A DNA stretch of 44,688 nucleotides from Saksenaea vasiformis B4078 (GCA_000697055.1 JNDT01002012.1:1-44688), one strand, 5' to 3'; shown: positions 1 through 13,020, counted from the first letter of the stretch. The notes: generated by a model not told the origin, from the sequence alone. Numbers and translations are program-made.

Positions 1-34
1 GCCTCCATTCAGTTTAAAGTCGACTATATATTAC

Positions 35-700
35 TTACTTCGTGGTCTTGATATATTGTATGAGGTTATCATGATTGCTGCCCACATTTGCTGCTAGCTT
101 TGTGCTGTCATCATGGATGGGGCTGCTCCAAATACCGATCGCTGATTTGCTTTGTAATAGTGCCGATGCACTAGGCACTGACGTTAACAACCCATGCTGT
201 CGTCCTTCATGGTCGTAAACCACAGCGATCCACCGGCCAAGTTTTGCAAGCATAAGTTTGTCCTCCTGTGTTGCTTCATCCGCAGTTAGGCTATCACTTG
301 CGGCCAGGACAGCTTGACGATGTGTGAGGCGGGTGGGCGTCGTTGTTCTCGTAATCAAAGATAAGAGTGGTGGTGATATATGAACGACGTTTTCTTGGTC
401 CTTGACCATATCCACTTCGCATAAGATTTCATTAGAATCCATGATGTCAGTGCAATCTAGTAATTTTCGCTTCTTGGTGCAATCGGCACGCAATCCATGA
501 CCTTTTAGATGTGCAATGAATGATCGAGTCGTTCCAATCTTCTTGTCACAAACAGGGCAAATAAAATCGTTTTCAGTTCTTGTCACAGGTATCCGACCTT
601 CACCGTAGAACACTTCGTTGACGTGATAATCACGTTTATGACTTTTTAAAGAAGTGGCGCTGGAACACTGCTCATCGCATTGGTTGCATCTGTTGAACAT
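35..700 (-). CDS. C2H2 zinc-finger protein, uncharacterised
   Basis: Single uninterrupted frame of 221 aa when started at the ATG at 700. The frame is open further upstream to about 832, but that part has no ATG-led context and reads as low-complexity Phe/Ser. Two C2H2 fingers lie near the N-terminus: CNQC...HKRDYH (CX2CX12HX4H, about residues 4-25) and CPVC...HLKGH (CX2CX12HX3H, about residues 48-68). A Lys/Arg-rich stretch, CTKKRKL, follows and could be a nuclear localisation signal. The C-terminal half has no domain I recognise. The fingers suggest nucleic-acid binding in the nucleus, but no target can be inferred. It is on the opposite strand to the LINE remnant next to it, so it is not that element's ORF1. 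It could be a host gene or a member of an expanded repeat-associated family. Confidence 0.6.
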   Translation of the reverse strand: MFNRCNQCDEQCSSATSLKSHKRDYHVNEVFYGEGRIPVTRTENDFICPVCDKKIGTTRSFIAHLKGHGLRADCTKKRKLLDCTDIMDSNEILCEVDMVKDQENVVHISPPLLSLITRTTTPTRLTHRQAVLAASDSLTADEATQEDKLMLAKLGRWIAVVYDHEGRQHGLLTSVPSASALLQSKSAIGIWSSPIHDDSTKLAANVGSNHDNLIQYIKTTK

Positions 701-959
701 TTTGAAAAAATGGGCATTGACACATTGAGAAGAGGAAACGAATGAGGAAGAAAAAAATGGCAGGAAGAAAAGTAACTCTAGACGACGACATCTGCAAGAA
801 AAGGTAGTATCTGCGAAAATCGACGCCTGCACAAAAAGAAAGCCTTATTTTTGACCTGGCTTTTCAGAAGCAGTATGCCAATGTGGGCAGCGGTTGTACG
901 AGTTCTTGCTTCTTCGGACACACCAAGAAGGATTGTTGGCGGTGTGTCTAAAAAAAAAT

Positions 960-2935
960 CCCCACGTCCTCCGGGCATTGGCCTGGTCTTGAATCAAGAG
1001 AAAGCTTTCTGATTGACTCCCATTTAGGTACTTGACACAGGTTCTTTCACATTTCGCCTTCCCCTCTACCCTCCTCACCTGCATTACCCACTTTTTCTTC
1101 GGCACTAATATCTCGATCAATATATCAACGGTCACTTGTCAACACCAATCCTCCAGCTCCAAAGTCTTGGGGAAGGCGATCCGCTTTCTTCAGTCTCGTT
1201 CAATTTTGGCATTCGAACCACTTCTTCGACGAATTCTACATGATGATGCTATTCAAAGATTTTCCTTGTCGTCCTCTTTAATCACTTCCCTGTTAACCGC
1301 TAAAGTTCTGGTGTACGCTGATGACGCTCTCGTCTTGCTTAACTCTGCAGACGACCTCCACCGTCTGCATCGCCACCTTTCGACCTGCTCCACGGCCTCC
1401 AACGCCAGCATAAATTGTAGCAATTCCATCGCCTTATCCCTCTCGGGTACTGCTTCGCCTGACTGGATCCAGTTGCTTCAGGAACATCAGATCTCCAGTT
1501 GGCATGATTGCCGATGCCCTCACCCAGTGACTTATCCGGGATTTCCATTGTACTCAATACGCACCCCCAAACGCGACTGATTTGGCCAGCAATTGCTAGC
1601 CAAACTACGCAACGGTTGTCTTCTCCATCAAAGGCGCTTCTTGTCATACCGGGGGACGCGCCACTGTTCTTAATACTCTTTTGCTCTCCTCCACCTGGTA
1701 TGTCCTTCATGTCACCCCGTTTCCGTGTTCTTTACTTCTTCCCCGCTCTACGGGTGGCCCTTGCCATCCTCAATCCCCTTCGTCAACAACTTGTTCTGCA
1801 ACTTCGTTGGCTCCTCCCTTTATTCTCCCCTGATCCCCATACTTCCTTCGTCCACTGTTGAATTTTAGTCTCTTTACGTTTCACTGCTTCTCTCCATACA
1901 CTTCTCAGCCTATTATTCCCCCGACTTCGCCGTGGTCCTCTCAAACGCCCGACGTCCAACCTTGGCTTACTATACCGTGCAATGGATGTCTTTCCCCGTT
2001 CCTTCCGGGTCCGCTTTGTTTCTATCCCGACCACTTTGGCATTGCATCTCCTCGAGTGTGTCTTCGCTACTGATTCTTCTTGGCCACCGCGTCTAGAAAA
2101 ACCTCACCTCCTCGTCTCTAATGCTTTCATCTTTAATTCCACAGTCACTCTTCTATATTGCCGTCCTTCCAGTGAACTAACTCGCTTTCTTGGCCTGGTT
2201 CAGCACTTCTTTCGCGGCTTGGACGCTGATCAACTGTCCTTCATATTCCCCTTTTTCCGCTTATGTCTTCCACCTCACTGGACGTCTACACTGCCACTGC
2301 TCCCCCTGATTTCTCCCTTTCTCCTTTCCTAGACCATCTATCCACCCGCGCTTCACACACTTCCTCTCATATTTCCACTCGTGCGTTTCGTCGTCTTACT
2401 ACTGGCTCTCTCCACAGGAGATTCTCCCGCTAGCCGCCTCTAAGGTCTGGAAGTGTTTCTGGCGGCTCCCCGTCAGCCATCACGTCGAAACGTTTTGTTC
2501 AGGACCCTTCACCGCCGTCTTCCTGTCCGTCAATCTCTCCGTGCAATCAATTCGGATTTTTTTCTTCTGCCAACTGTCCGTATGCCACACAGACTCGGAG
2601 GAGCTGGAACACTTTCTATTTGCTTGTCCCCTCAAAATGGGCAGCGTGGATCTCCCTCTGGCAAGAGCTGCTTCACTTCCCTCCCTCTACTCCCGATGTC
2701 CGAGATGCTCTCTTTTTTTCTCTCAGTTTTCCACCCGATTCCCCCTTCTGTTTCCAGTGGCCAAATCGTTGCCTACATCCTGGAAGCTGTTTGTCGTTGT
2801 CATTAGCTGCAGGTTTTCGATGTCATCCCTTTCTCTTACACAACCGTTCGATCCCTTACACTCAAACAAGCGCATTTTCACCTCAACGAGTTCACCTTCA
2901 TCATTGTGACGTGTTGCACAAATAAAAATTTGGAG
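960..2935 (+). mobile_element. Decayed LINE (non-LTR retrotransposon) remnant
   Basis: Reverse-transcriptase motifs appear in order but in different frames. Near 985-1010 the frame reads LVLNQEKAF, the block that holds the first catalytic Asp in LINE RTs. Near 1160-1240 come sequences like LGKGDPLSSV and LAFEPLLRRI (fingers/palm). YADDALVL follows at about 1315-1338, the YADD catalytic box. A C-terminal block near 2500-2640 (LPVRQSLRAI, then C..C...H....C in HTDSEELEHFLFACP) is the zinc-knuckle-like end typical of this clade. The frame switches many times and has stops, so the element is dead. No ORF1 and no endonuclease domain precede the RT, so it is 5'-truncated, as LINE insertions often are. 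An AATAAA at 2921-2926 marks the likely 3' end, just upstream of the mannosyltransferase gene. Confidence 0.85.
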
Positions 2936-2992
2936 CTCCAGCCCTTCTTCCTCTTGTACCTTTTCCTTTTGTCGAGTAAAAAACAGCTCCCA

Positions 2993-4583
2993 ATGAGTTC
3001 CCTCTCGTTTTTTACTCGTGCCATTTTAATACCGTTGTGTATAACACTGATATATTCTGTGTTTTTCATGCCGGGGTCATGGAACAAACAGGTACCTCGA
3101 ATGTCAGTGATATATCTGAGCAGCAACAACAGCGACAGTTATAAACGATAGACATAGGATAGGGTAATGACCTCCACCGGTTCTGGAATCTGTCACACGG
3201 AAGCCGTATTGAGAAATATCGATCCAAACCACGTCCAAGATCATCTTGATTTTTGGCGTGAGCTCAGCAGTGCCAACGTCAGCAAATATCGTCAGCAATG
3301 GCAAGCATTTGTTAAAGAGCAACAGGTTCCTTCACGGAAGGAAGATGAAGAACGTGGTATTATTCTGGTAGCAGGAAATGGAGATACGTTTGCTCGTGCA
3401 TTGGGAACAATTAAAGTGCTGAGGAGTTTCAACTGCACTTTACCTATCGAAGTCTGGCATCTCTCCGACGAAAAACCATCTGAAGAGTTTAGAGAAGAGT
3501 TAAAGGCTCTTGATGCCGTTCCACGGGATCTCGCGACGGGCGCAATAAGGCCAGTGCAGCAACGACACCGTGGTGCTAAGAAACAGTAGATCTCGATAAC
3601 TTTGTTGGTCACACGCGACCCTAATTTCAAATATTTAGATTTCAAATCAAAGCTGCAGCGGTTATCAATGCTGGTTTCAATCACGTACTTTATCTGGATT
3701 CTGACAATACGCCTACACGCGATCCTTCATTTCTTTTTGATACACCCGAATACCAATCAACAGGAGCCATTTTTTGGCCCGATTTCTGGTAACGAAACGA
3801 AATAACTACTAGCAACGCTTGGCTAACTAAGCAAAAGGAAAACACATGGAGACAACAAAATCTTTGATGTCCTGGATGTCCCTTGCCAGGACGAATGGGA
3901 GCAAGAGGTTTGTTTAGAACAGTAGATCACACGTCCTCCTTATTTATAGTCATCACAATGTTTAGTCTGGTCAGTTGGTTATTGATAAGCAGCGATCATG
4001 GGTTGCTCTACAACTGACCTGGTATATGCAAGCAAATCATGAACTCTATTTCCGATTTTCGAACGGAGATAAGGACACTTTTAAATACGCTTGGAAGGTC
4101 CGTAAGCCATCACTTTTCTCTGGATCCATTATTTACTGGTACTCTCGACCATAGGCTCTGGGTCAGCCTTATCACATGGTACCTACATTTTTAGGCATGG
4201 CAGGAGTTATGCGGGATCGTTTCTGCGGCCACACGATGGTCCAATACTTTGACGATCAACCGTTATTCATCCATGCGAATCTGCTGAAGAACACCAACAA
4301 ATATCGCTTTATGACAAGTGGAAACCAAGAGAGACCATGGCATTTGATAAAACATCACAACCTCAGTCCTGGAAGCATAGGTCCCGTGTCTCGTTTCCGA
4401 TCCTGGTGGGGTCAGCCATGTATGGATTTCCAAGACGCTCATGGTGATCCCGAAGCTGTAGTAGAACCTTTTGATGAGGTTCTTCCAGGATACCAGGACC
4501 GTTACTTTAACTTGGGAGGAGTAGGTGGTAAAACATGGGATGGGATTTCTTCTTTATTTTCTTCGAGGAATAAAAAGAAATAA
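2993..4583 (+). CDS. GT71 Mnn2-like alpha-mannosyltransferase
   Basis: Likely a Golgi type II membrane enzyme that transfers mannose to protein-linked glycans for the cell wall. Spliced model: 2993-3091, 3158-3585, 3639-3788, 3838-3907, 3966-4097 and 4155-4583 (about 435 aa). All introns are GT-AG and all phases agree. Splicing restores the family sequence: FQIKAAAVINAGF, then YLDSDN (the DXD-type metal/nucleotide-sugar site), GAIFWPDFWKTHG, PCQDEWEQESGQLVIDK and later VPTFLGMAGVMRDRF. The first exon is the least certain. It supplies a hydrophobic anchor (AILIPLCITLIYSVFF), as expected for a Golgi transferase; without it the protein would start at the ATG at 3167 (399 aa) and have no anchor. 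Exon 1 starts only about 60 nt past the end of a LINE remnant, so its promoter may lie inside or against that insertion. Confidence 0.88.
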
Positions 4584-4636
4584 GACATAGAAAATGAAAA
4601 AAGAAGAAAGAAAGGAATATCGGCAGCAATTGGTGG

Positions 4637-7222
4637 CTATTGTTGCAATGATGCCACCGCAGTATCAATTTTCTGTTTCAGCTTCTCTTCGTTATACATA
4701 GCGTGTGCCAATTCATCTAGCGGGACACTGTCCAATAGTCGGATGGTAACTTTCGGTGCCTTTTTTATCCCAGTAGCCTGTTACCGTGAAAGATGAGCAT
4801 CTATGCTGTCGAAACCTCTCTTACCTTTACAAGCGGAAAGAGTCGGTCTCCTAGCCGTTGTTTCTTCTCATTTATCACCAGTCCTTCCAGGGATTCTAAC
4901 AATTGATTGATTTCTTCTGCAAACGAGTCCTCTTTGGATTCCTCCTCTGGCGGAGGAGCCACGATCGGGATTGCGCGGGATGTTCGTGGTGGAAGTGAAA
5001 CATCCAACATGAATTTAGGTACTTCTGCAGGCTCACGCTGCTCCGCGTCAGTTGGGGTTGGTGCATTTTGGAGTTCCTGCAGATCATCATCGTCGTCATC
5101 GTGGAAGGTTTCAAGCGCATCCTTTGCCAGTTCGATCTTGGATTTTAAAAAATCGGGATTAAATACACACAACGAACGTTCGCGCCGTCTCAATGTCAAA
5201 AGCATATCCACAACATCTTCCACCTGTTCCGTTTCTCCAATTTTCAAGACGGCATTCATCAAGCGTTGCCTCTGTGCAGTCGAGCTACTTTCAGTCATGA
5301 CGCTTGAAAGAGACTCAACGGATCCACGGCGCCTCAGGGTGGGACGCCCTCGGGAAGTCACCTTGTATTGGTGACCGGGCTGTGCTGGAGGCACCGCATT
5401 GATATATGCACCAGAAGCTAGGTTGGATAACGATGGAGGACAAAACGCCAATGGGCTGCTGGTAACCGAAGGTAACTGTTGTTGCGCCATCGTTATTTGC
5501 GGCTTGTTCACGTTTATCTTCAACATTTGAGCATCACCAGAGAGAAATGATCCGTTTACCTTGTCATTTGCCATAGGTGGTGCACCATGTACCATACCAC
5601 CAACGCTTTGGTCGGGGAAATGGCTGTTAGCATGAGGACGTGATGTGTGGCCGTATGGCGAAGGAAATGGTGCTACAACAGTGGATGCTGGGGAGGATGC
5701 CATGTATTCTTGCGCTTGCGGAGCTGGAGGAGGTGTGGGGTAGCTCGATGGTACTCCATTGGACGAGCACCGCCGCGCAAGATCGTGCGTACGATAGAAT
5801 TGGTGATCGAAGCTGTTTGGCATCGTCGGTGAGAAGGATGGCGGGGCAGGATGAGGAGAAGGAAGACTTGCTGTGCTGGATTTATCGTTTCGAGCTTTTT
5901 TCGGTTCGTGAAATGCAACAATGACAGCTTTCGACATAATATGCTTGCCGTTCATCTCGTGTAATGCTCGAAGTGCTTCTTCTGCTTTACTGAAACTGAC
6001 AAACCCAAAACCTTTGGACTGTTTGGTTTGAGCGTTCTTCATAACACGCGCAGAAATGATCCGACCAAAACGCCGGAATTGATTGAACAGATCTGAACTC
6101 TTGACGTTCAGGTCTAGATTTTTTATGTAGAGGTTGGTATAGTCTACTGTGGTCGTTCCTTCACGGGACAGACTGTTGCCGTTCATCGAATGACGTGTGT
6201 TCTGTGAGAAAGCGAGAGAGAGAGAAGAAAGAAAGAAAAGAGAAGAAAAAAAAGTCAAGTTAGCAAAAGAACAAGACCTGGCTTGGATGTGTGCATGTCG
6301 CTTTTTTGTAATTGTCTTTTTTTTTTTACCATGCCAGTTGTATCTGCCGACTGCAGCAACTGGTCATCAGGATCAACGGATTGAGATCGCATCTTTTTTA
6401 GTACACAAGGAAAAACTGTGCTGCTATTGGCGTGAATACGGTGTGTACCCCTAAAGATTTGCTTACACTAGATTGCCTTGGATAACTTTGTGATTCTTGA
6501 CGCAGTGAATGGTGAGTAGCTTATCGCAATGGTTTTTGTTTATGTTTTACCATGGCTGCTTCTGCCATCTCCGCGTCCTCCGCTCTGAAGTACTGCACTA
6601 GGGCTGTGCCTTTAAATCCAACTCCTTGTTCAACGATCGTATTGCACAATTTCATTGGACCAAAAGGCCGAAAGAGTTCGTACAACCTTTTGTTGGCAGT
6701 ATCGTATGGTAAGTTTTTTATCTGCAGAATTTCAGCAGTTGGCTCGGGATCCGGGTGTACAGGTGACATCTTCAATTGAAGTGGGACATCGTTTCTGAAC
6801 GTGGCACCGTTGAAAAGCGTATATGCTCGGTCGGCTTTTTGAAGGATAAGTACGATCATCAGTAACGGAAAAACAGATGCAAAAATATAAAAATAAAGGC
6901 GGCGCACCTTCTTCCTGGTTCCAGAATCGAATGTAACCAGTGCGAACGTTGCCGTGGGTACGGTTCAGTTGGACCCTAAATCAGGGTGAATCCTTGATGT
7001 TCCTTTTGTATAGACATACTCGGCAGGGTCACAACTCCTCAATAACTCCATCACGTCGCTTTCGGAAATGGATACGGGTAATTCCAAGAATAGTCGCTCG
7101 GATACAAGGGTGGTATCTTGTATATTAAGGTGCTCGTATTTATGATCTGGAATATCCACGACGGTACTTTGACGTGTTTTCGGTAATCTCACAACCGCCT
7201 TTGTTACAAACATATCCGTCAT
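4637..7222 (-). CDS. Rrm4-like RNA-binding protein (3 RRM + MLLE)
   Basis: Spliced model, 720 aa: 7222-7020, 6975-6908, 6834-6551, 6495-6469, 6392-6330, 6201-4825 and 4777-4637. All phases close. RRM1 (about 43-112) is divergent. RRM2 (about 125-196) starts ILQIKNLPY. RRM3 (about 238-313) is canonical, with RNP2 LYIKNL and RNP1 KGFGFVSF. A long Pro/Ser-rich linker follows, then an MLLE-like segment (about 518-582, IGETEQVEDVVDMLLTL). The C-terminal MLLE (about 652-720) contains QRLGDRLFPLV and is completed only by splicing in the last exon. This layout matches Ustilago Rrm4, which carries mRNAs on early endosomes along microtubules and binds PAM2 motifs through MLLE. The alternative is a poly(A)-binding-protein paralogue, but PABP has four RRMs and one MLLE. 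The 27-nt exon 4 (6495-6469) completes RRM2 and uses a weak GTGTAAG donor, so it is the least sure junction. Confidence 0.87.
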
Positions 7223-10200
7223 TTTTTTAAGCAAAGGGGAAAAAGATTATCAAGTAACAAGAAAGCAGTAAGCTAAGGATCGTTTCTGTTTGTTAGTTAT
7301 CGCTGTCAACTTGATCGCCATGGCAATGACATGGCAACAGAGAATCACATACCCTCTGGCGAAGACAAAAGAAGAAAAAAGGGGGGGAATACGAAAAACT
7401 TATATACTGTAGCTTAGTTTATAAGAGGTATTGACGCAGCAAACGTAGTAGACGTCAAGTGGTAGTGAGTATGCGTAAGGAAGGAAAAAGGTGAAAGGTG
7501 TTTGGGTGTCACAAGAGCACAACTACAAAAAGCTTAAAAAGAGAAGAAGAGAAAAGGAACAAATAAGTTGAAAGTTAAGAAGAAAAAAAAATAGAAAGAG
7601 AAAGGAAGAGAGAATGTACGCTTCGAATATGGTAACCGGGCAAACTGCACAACATACGTACAAAAAAGAGAAAAAACGGAGTGGGCAAGATGTCCTTTTT
7701 TACTTTCTGCGTATCCAAGTTCCATGCAAGGATGTGTTGCGTTTCATGTCCCGCTTGTTCCTCTGCCCTCTGTCAAGGTTCGGAAATCGGCTTGGTGATG
7801 GGGCATCGCTCGTTACTTTGTGCCTCGTGTCATCGGACTGTAGCACAGATGCTTCTTTAGGGTATCCCGTCTGGCCATCGTTAAGGAACTGCCAGAACGG
7901 GGAGCATAGCTAAATAACCCAGCGCATGGACTTATCGACTACTTCAGAAGGGTTGAAGCACCGACGGCAGGCAGCATGAGCAGTCTTCGTTGCTCCTTCT
8001 CCCCCCACAACACCACCATCACATCCATCCAAATTACATCACCACACGTTGTACCTACATCACGAGAATGAAAATGTGTGCGTGTCTTTAAACTAAACCA
8101 TTTGTCAATAAGCTACTGAACCACCTAGGGATATACCTATCTGCGGCGTAGATGTTCTTCAGTGAATATCAACGGTCACATGATAATACTGTCGTTGCTA
8201 TAGCCCTATCACTCCCAAATGTTCATATCCTTGAAAAGTCTGAGATATGTGGGGCTGCAAATCTATCAGCAAATGCTATAATGACATTAGCTGCGCATGG
8301 CGACGCCCGATTTAAAGTCGGAGTACAATTGAAATACCCCTTTGTGCACCAAGGTAATTTCGCATTCATCAATATGGCATCGTCCGACTTGGAAACATGC
8401 TAAGTATTTTAGCACGCTGCTCTTACGTGGCGCAACAGGCGACCTTCATCTTTTACTTTTTCTTGCTACTTTTCTATGATGTCCCACTTCCGTTATGATA
8501 CGGCCAGGGTGACGGTAAACGAATGCGGAATAGGGGGTAGCAAACTGATAAGACTCAGAATATTAGTGTCTGACGATGTTGATATTAAGACAAGTTTCTA
8601 AAGATACGAATCTGTACGGATAATCATGAGCTTGGCTCTCTTTCACGAAGAATGCCATTAAAAACGTCTTGCAGACGATAGAAACCTACAAGTCCATCAT
8701 TCAAGAAGAAGCGGACGAGGATAAGATGAGTAGACCTTGTTTTGGCTACAATACGCCGACGCTAACGTAACATGAATAAGCAGGTTGGTGCCGGGATGCC
8801 GTTTGTTTCCCTCTTTGTAGCGGTAATGTTACATTTTGCGTCTCAAGGCGAACAGCTTTTACGCTAATCGAAGTTAACGTATCAACTGCAGTAGATTGCA
8901 GATGATCTCGGTATTGCAAGAGCTATTGATAGTTATCTTTGCACTAGGGGCAAACACTGTACAGCTTGCTTGTAAAAAGCTTGTTTACGCATTCAAAAGA
9001 CGCTTTGTGCAAGCTTTTGAAGATTTCTCGCCGCCTTGCGTGTACATATTAAGACTCTGCATGCGCCACCTGCCTATTTTTCCCGCAGTGAGACACTTCG
9101 TGGCTATGATTGAGTGACACGGATAATTTATAATGGGATTACGAATGCCTACTTGTTGCATTCAGCGCACTAGGTCTCCTAAGGTTGGGATCGCGATCAT
9201 TATCTGGCACTGTAGCAAAACAAGAATTGCCAAGGGGAATACCTTGCAAACAATAGATTTTTCCACGTTGTAGACCGTTTGCGGAGGTCTACAACAGAGC
9301 TGTTCGATCAAGATACTTGGATCTCCCCCAAGCCGTCTGTGTAAGCCAGTAGCTTCTCTTATTGACACTGTCGATCCCATTTTCTTCGGTCTACCGAACG
9401 TACTTATATTTCTTTGAAATCTGTGTTTTTCTTTTTCTTTTACAAAGTAACGGCCTACTAGGCACTGCAGCGATGCTCAGACCACATGGCGAAACGGATA
9501 CGGGTATAAACTAGGATTCAGATCTCCTGTAACTACTTGTGGTAATAAGGAAGTAGGGATATGTGGTTTAGCGCGGCTATCAGGCCAACATTTGCCTTTT
9601 GTGATACGTTGGTGGGATGTAAATTAGCGTTTCCCGCATGAGATGCTCTCCTTCTGCACTCCGTCTCTAAACGATGTGCCATGGAAATAGCTTGCATTAT
9701 CGATATCAACGGTCATGGTACTTTCGCGTTCATCGTGCTCCGTTATCTAATTATTGCGACCGTCATATTTAATGCCCCATCTTACCTGCATTACGGTACA
9801 CACATCTTCTTTATTTCGTATTTACTCGAGAAATTGTTAGTTAAGCAGACATCGCATGCCAGATGGCACTAAACATTAGGAGTCATCAATGGCCAATGGA
9901 ATAGCAGAGATAACCACATTATGTGCTCTATTGAATGTAAGGTACATGTAACGTCAATAATGGTTGCTTTATCGAATGAATAGCCTATCCTATTCATCTG
10001 ACAGTAGAACTTTATGCAACGAGTCAGCACAAGGAACGAAGATGATTCATATCGAAAGAGCAGTTACTCATCTGCGTGAGAAGTCAGTGTGGTAGTTCAC
10101 AAGCTGCTTGCTGAAAGCAACACATTTGTTCGTAAATGGCTTCGGAACGCCTCTGCTTAAATTTTCCAGCTTTTCAAAAGCTTTACACACCAATCATCTT

Positions 10201-11592
10201 ACATCCTAATAGAAACGGAAAAATCATTGTAGCGTGCGTAGTACCTTCGCTTTGTACCACCGAAAGATGCTACGCCAAACACTACGAGTCCGAATTCCGA
10301 TGCAACCCAGAAGGTGTCGTGCTGAAATGTTATCGCGCTAAGAAGTCACAGCTTTCATTGTATAATGCTAGATTTATCCGCCACACTGGCATTTTCTCAT
10401 ATCTCTTTGACGTATTTAATGAGAGCGGATTTGCGCTGACTCAAATTGTGTTGGACGTTCTCAGTCCTGATGGGAACGCGTGGCTGATTGAGAAACCGCG
10501 CGTTAAAAACAACACATACTTGCGCAGATTCATATCAATGTTCATTCAAGCATGATGGCCCTTTAATCGTGCATGAACGCAAAAGATACACTGCGATTCA
10601 ATACGTGAATGCCACTGGCTTGGATAGGCAGCGTGTGAAGGATTCAGCAATGTTTCGGATGGTTCCTTTATAAACAGTCCAGCAAATGTTGCCCGTTTCT
10701 CTTCTTTACCTTTCGTGTATTGTTGCTTTTGTTTTATTCCTTTGGTAAGAGCTGATGCAGTCATCCATCCATATGAATTAACTTCGTCATTGATGTTTCG
10801 AGTTGGTTGAGATGTGCTTCGTTCCCGTAGCCCTCCCACGCGCTGGGATTACAACTTAATATCTGACATAACAAGGTATTGTCAAATGTGTGCTTGTTGT
10901 GAATTGGTTTTTTATGCTGCTCTGATAAATTTTGCGCATATGGAGGATTGAGTTTCACGTATGCGAATTTTTACTTCTCATAAATGATATACTAATCACG
11001 CATATTTATTTTTTTTTAGCCCAAACTTGATTTCTTAATGGACGCAGAATTCATTTAGAGTAGTGTAAATTTCCATTCAATTAACGGTAAGGTTGATATG
11101 TGGAACGCCTGTATTCTTATCAAGGAAGTTATGACTGATGGGATGCTATGCTTAGCATTATTATTTATGTGGTAAACCTATGATTAGGAGGCTACCACAA
11201 TAAGTTGTCTGCCACCGTTTTTGGGGAAATTACCCAGGAGAATATGTTGTAAAGCGTTCTTTCATGCGTACTGCTACACAGCTAACGTCTACATTTCCAT
11301 CACCGGTATCTTATCCTATCATGTTTTCTCATATGTATAGATATGGTCCTAGCGAGATCTATTAGGGAGAAAGCCGCAAAGGCACAAAAAGCGGAAGCGA
11401 GATATCACAAAGATAATGTGAATTAAAGTAACTTGATGATACTTGCTCAGTAAGCACCATATCAGCGTTTCTTTGGGGCGGAATTCGACGTTTGTTCTTT
11501 TCCTTTTATTGTCTACATGCGTTGCATTCAAGATGGCAGATGCAGGGAACCAAGGAAATAGACACGTGTCCAATTTTTTTAAAGGGAGATGC

Positions 11593-11680
11593 ATACTGTT
11601 TTTCCCAAAATGGATGTCGCAAAGGAAAGGAAAAAAAAAAGGTCTCTAGCAAACTGCAAAATGGAGATCGATGTTTTGCA
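11593..11680 (+). repeat. Short dispersed repeat, copy 1
   Basis: Contains CTGTTTTTCCCAAAATGGA followed by a G/A-rich stretch and CTAGCAAACTGCAAAATGGA. The same order of blocks occurs inverted at 12941-13020, with roughly 80% identity judged by eye over about 80 nt. No coding function is evident. Confidence 0.6.
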
Positions 11681-12940
11681 ATACTTACGACATTGTCCAA
11701 ACGTCGCGAGCTTCTGTTGCTCGGATTGGTTGGAAACTGTGATCGAATATCTGCAGACGACTCGTTGGCTGGTCGGCACCTTCAATTGCCAGCATGGCAA
11801 AGCGTGGATATTTCTTGCAGCCTTCGAATCTCGTTGCCAAATGCGTGAGCAGCTCTTGTATACTACCACCGAATGCAATTTTGATTCCTCTATTTGCAAG
11901 TTGTCCACGATCTCGTTCCAGAGATACTGCAGACCTTGCTTGAATATTCTTCGTTCACTGATGCCATTATCAAACGCTCCTCTGTTTCTACATGTTTCAG
12001 CAACTTGCGCCGTCAAAGACAAAGAAAAGAAACAATACCTAATAAAAGGGAAAAAACAGGTCTGCATCATGCTACTTAGTAGACCAATCGAAGCATATGG
12101 ATGCCACCGGATCAAAAAAAAAAAAAAAAAAACTCTTTGAATCTATCTCATGACCACGTTGGGCTATGCCGAAAATCGCTTCTACAGCCTAAGCATAATT
12201 ATCGAAAGTTTGACGGATTTTCCCGATTGTAGTGTCCGACATTCATCTTTATTCACAATAGTATTTACGCAGTTCGCCACATATAAGAAAAATTCCATCA
12301 TAACGGTCCTGGCTCAACTCATACGAGATTATTGTAAGACATGTCCACACTCAGAGCACATGTCATTCATGATCCAGTTAAGGAAATTTCGAGGACAATG
12401 GCATTCAACTTCATAGTCCCAATCAACTACATCTTCAGTTGTCTGAGTGTTCTATCTTTTACCAATGTCTTAAAAAGCCTTCGTTAGATTGCGCGCCACT
12501 ATGAGAAAAAGTGACGGGGCAACACGTCGTACTACTTCGTCGTTCCTGCATAACGCTAAGCTTGATTGGCTCCACGAGACAGGTTTGCATAAATCAAACC
12601 AGTTGATGAGAGACCTCAAAATGATGCTGTCCAGCGTCTGAATCAAAAATTTATTTACATTCGGTAATACACCAGCGTTGGGCGGCAATGATCGTCTACC
12701 CTACTAAAAAGGACTGATTCTCACGTACGCTTAATTATAGTCAACGTTGGAAAGGCATTCACAAACGCACGTCCTCTCTGTGAAGATTGTAAATCAAATA
12801 ATTCAAGCAACAGAAGCTCGCGGCATTTGGACAATGTCGTAAGTATCGAAAAAAAGAAGGACGTGAATCATAGTATTGGGAACAGGTAATTGTAAAAAAT
12901 ATTTCTTGAGAGATTTCATACTAAAGTGACGCCGAATCGG

Positions 12941-13020
12941 TTTCCATTTTTGTAGTTCGCCAGCGACAACTTTTTTCTTTCCTTTGGGACATTCATTTTG
13001 GGAAACACTGTAATTATACC
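12941..13020 (-). repeat. Short dispersed repeat, copy 2 (inverted)
   Basis: Read on the minus strand it gives ACAGTGTTTCCCAAAATGAA, then an A/G-rich block, then GGCGAACTACAAAAATGGAA. This matches copy 1 at 11593-11680 in the opposite orientation, about 1.3 kb away. Confidence 0.6.

Noticed and set aside
4907..5374. 155-aa plus-strand frame rich in Ser
   Set aside because: It lies antisense to the long exon of the Rrm4-like gene and is a shadow of its Pro/Ser-rich and acidic codons; no motif.
7614..7913. 99-aa plus-strand frame
   Set aside because: Begins in an A/G-rich region and has no motif; the area is better read as upstream sequence of the Rrm4-like gene.
10136..10555. 139-aa plus-strand frame
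   Set aside because: No domain, no splice partners and no recognisable motif; kept only as a mention in the gene-poor interval.
11579..12140. Opposing 178- and 183-aa frames on both strands
   Set aside because: Both cover the same bases, include homopolymer translations and copy 1 of the dispersed repeat, and show no domain; treated as chance open frames.
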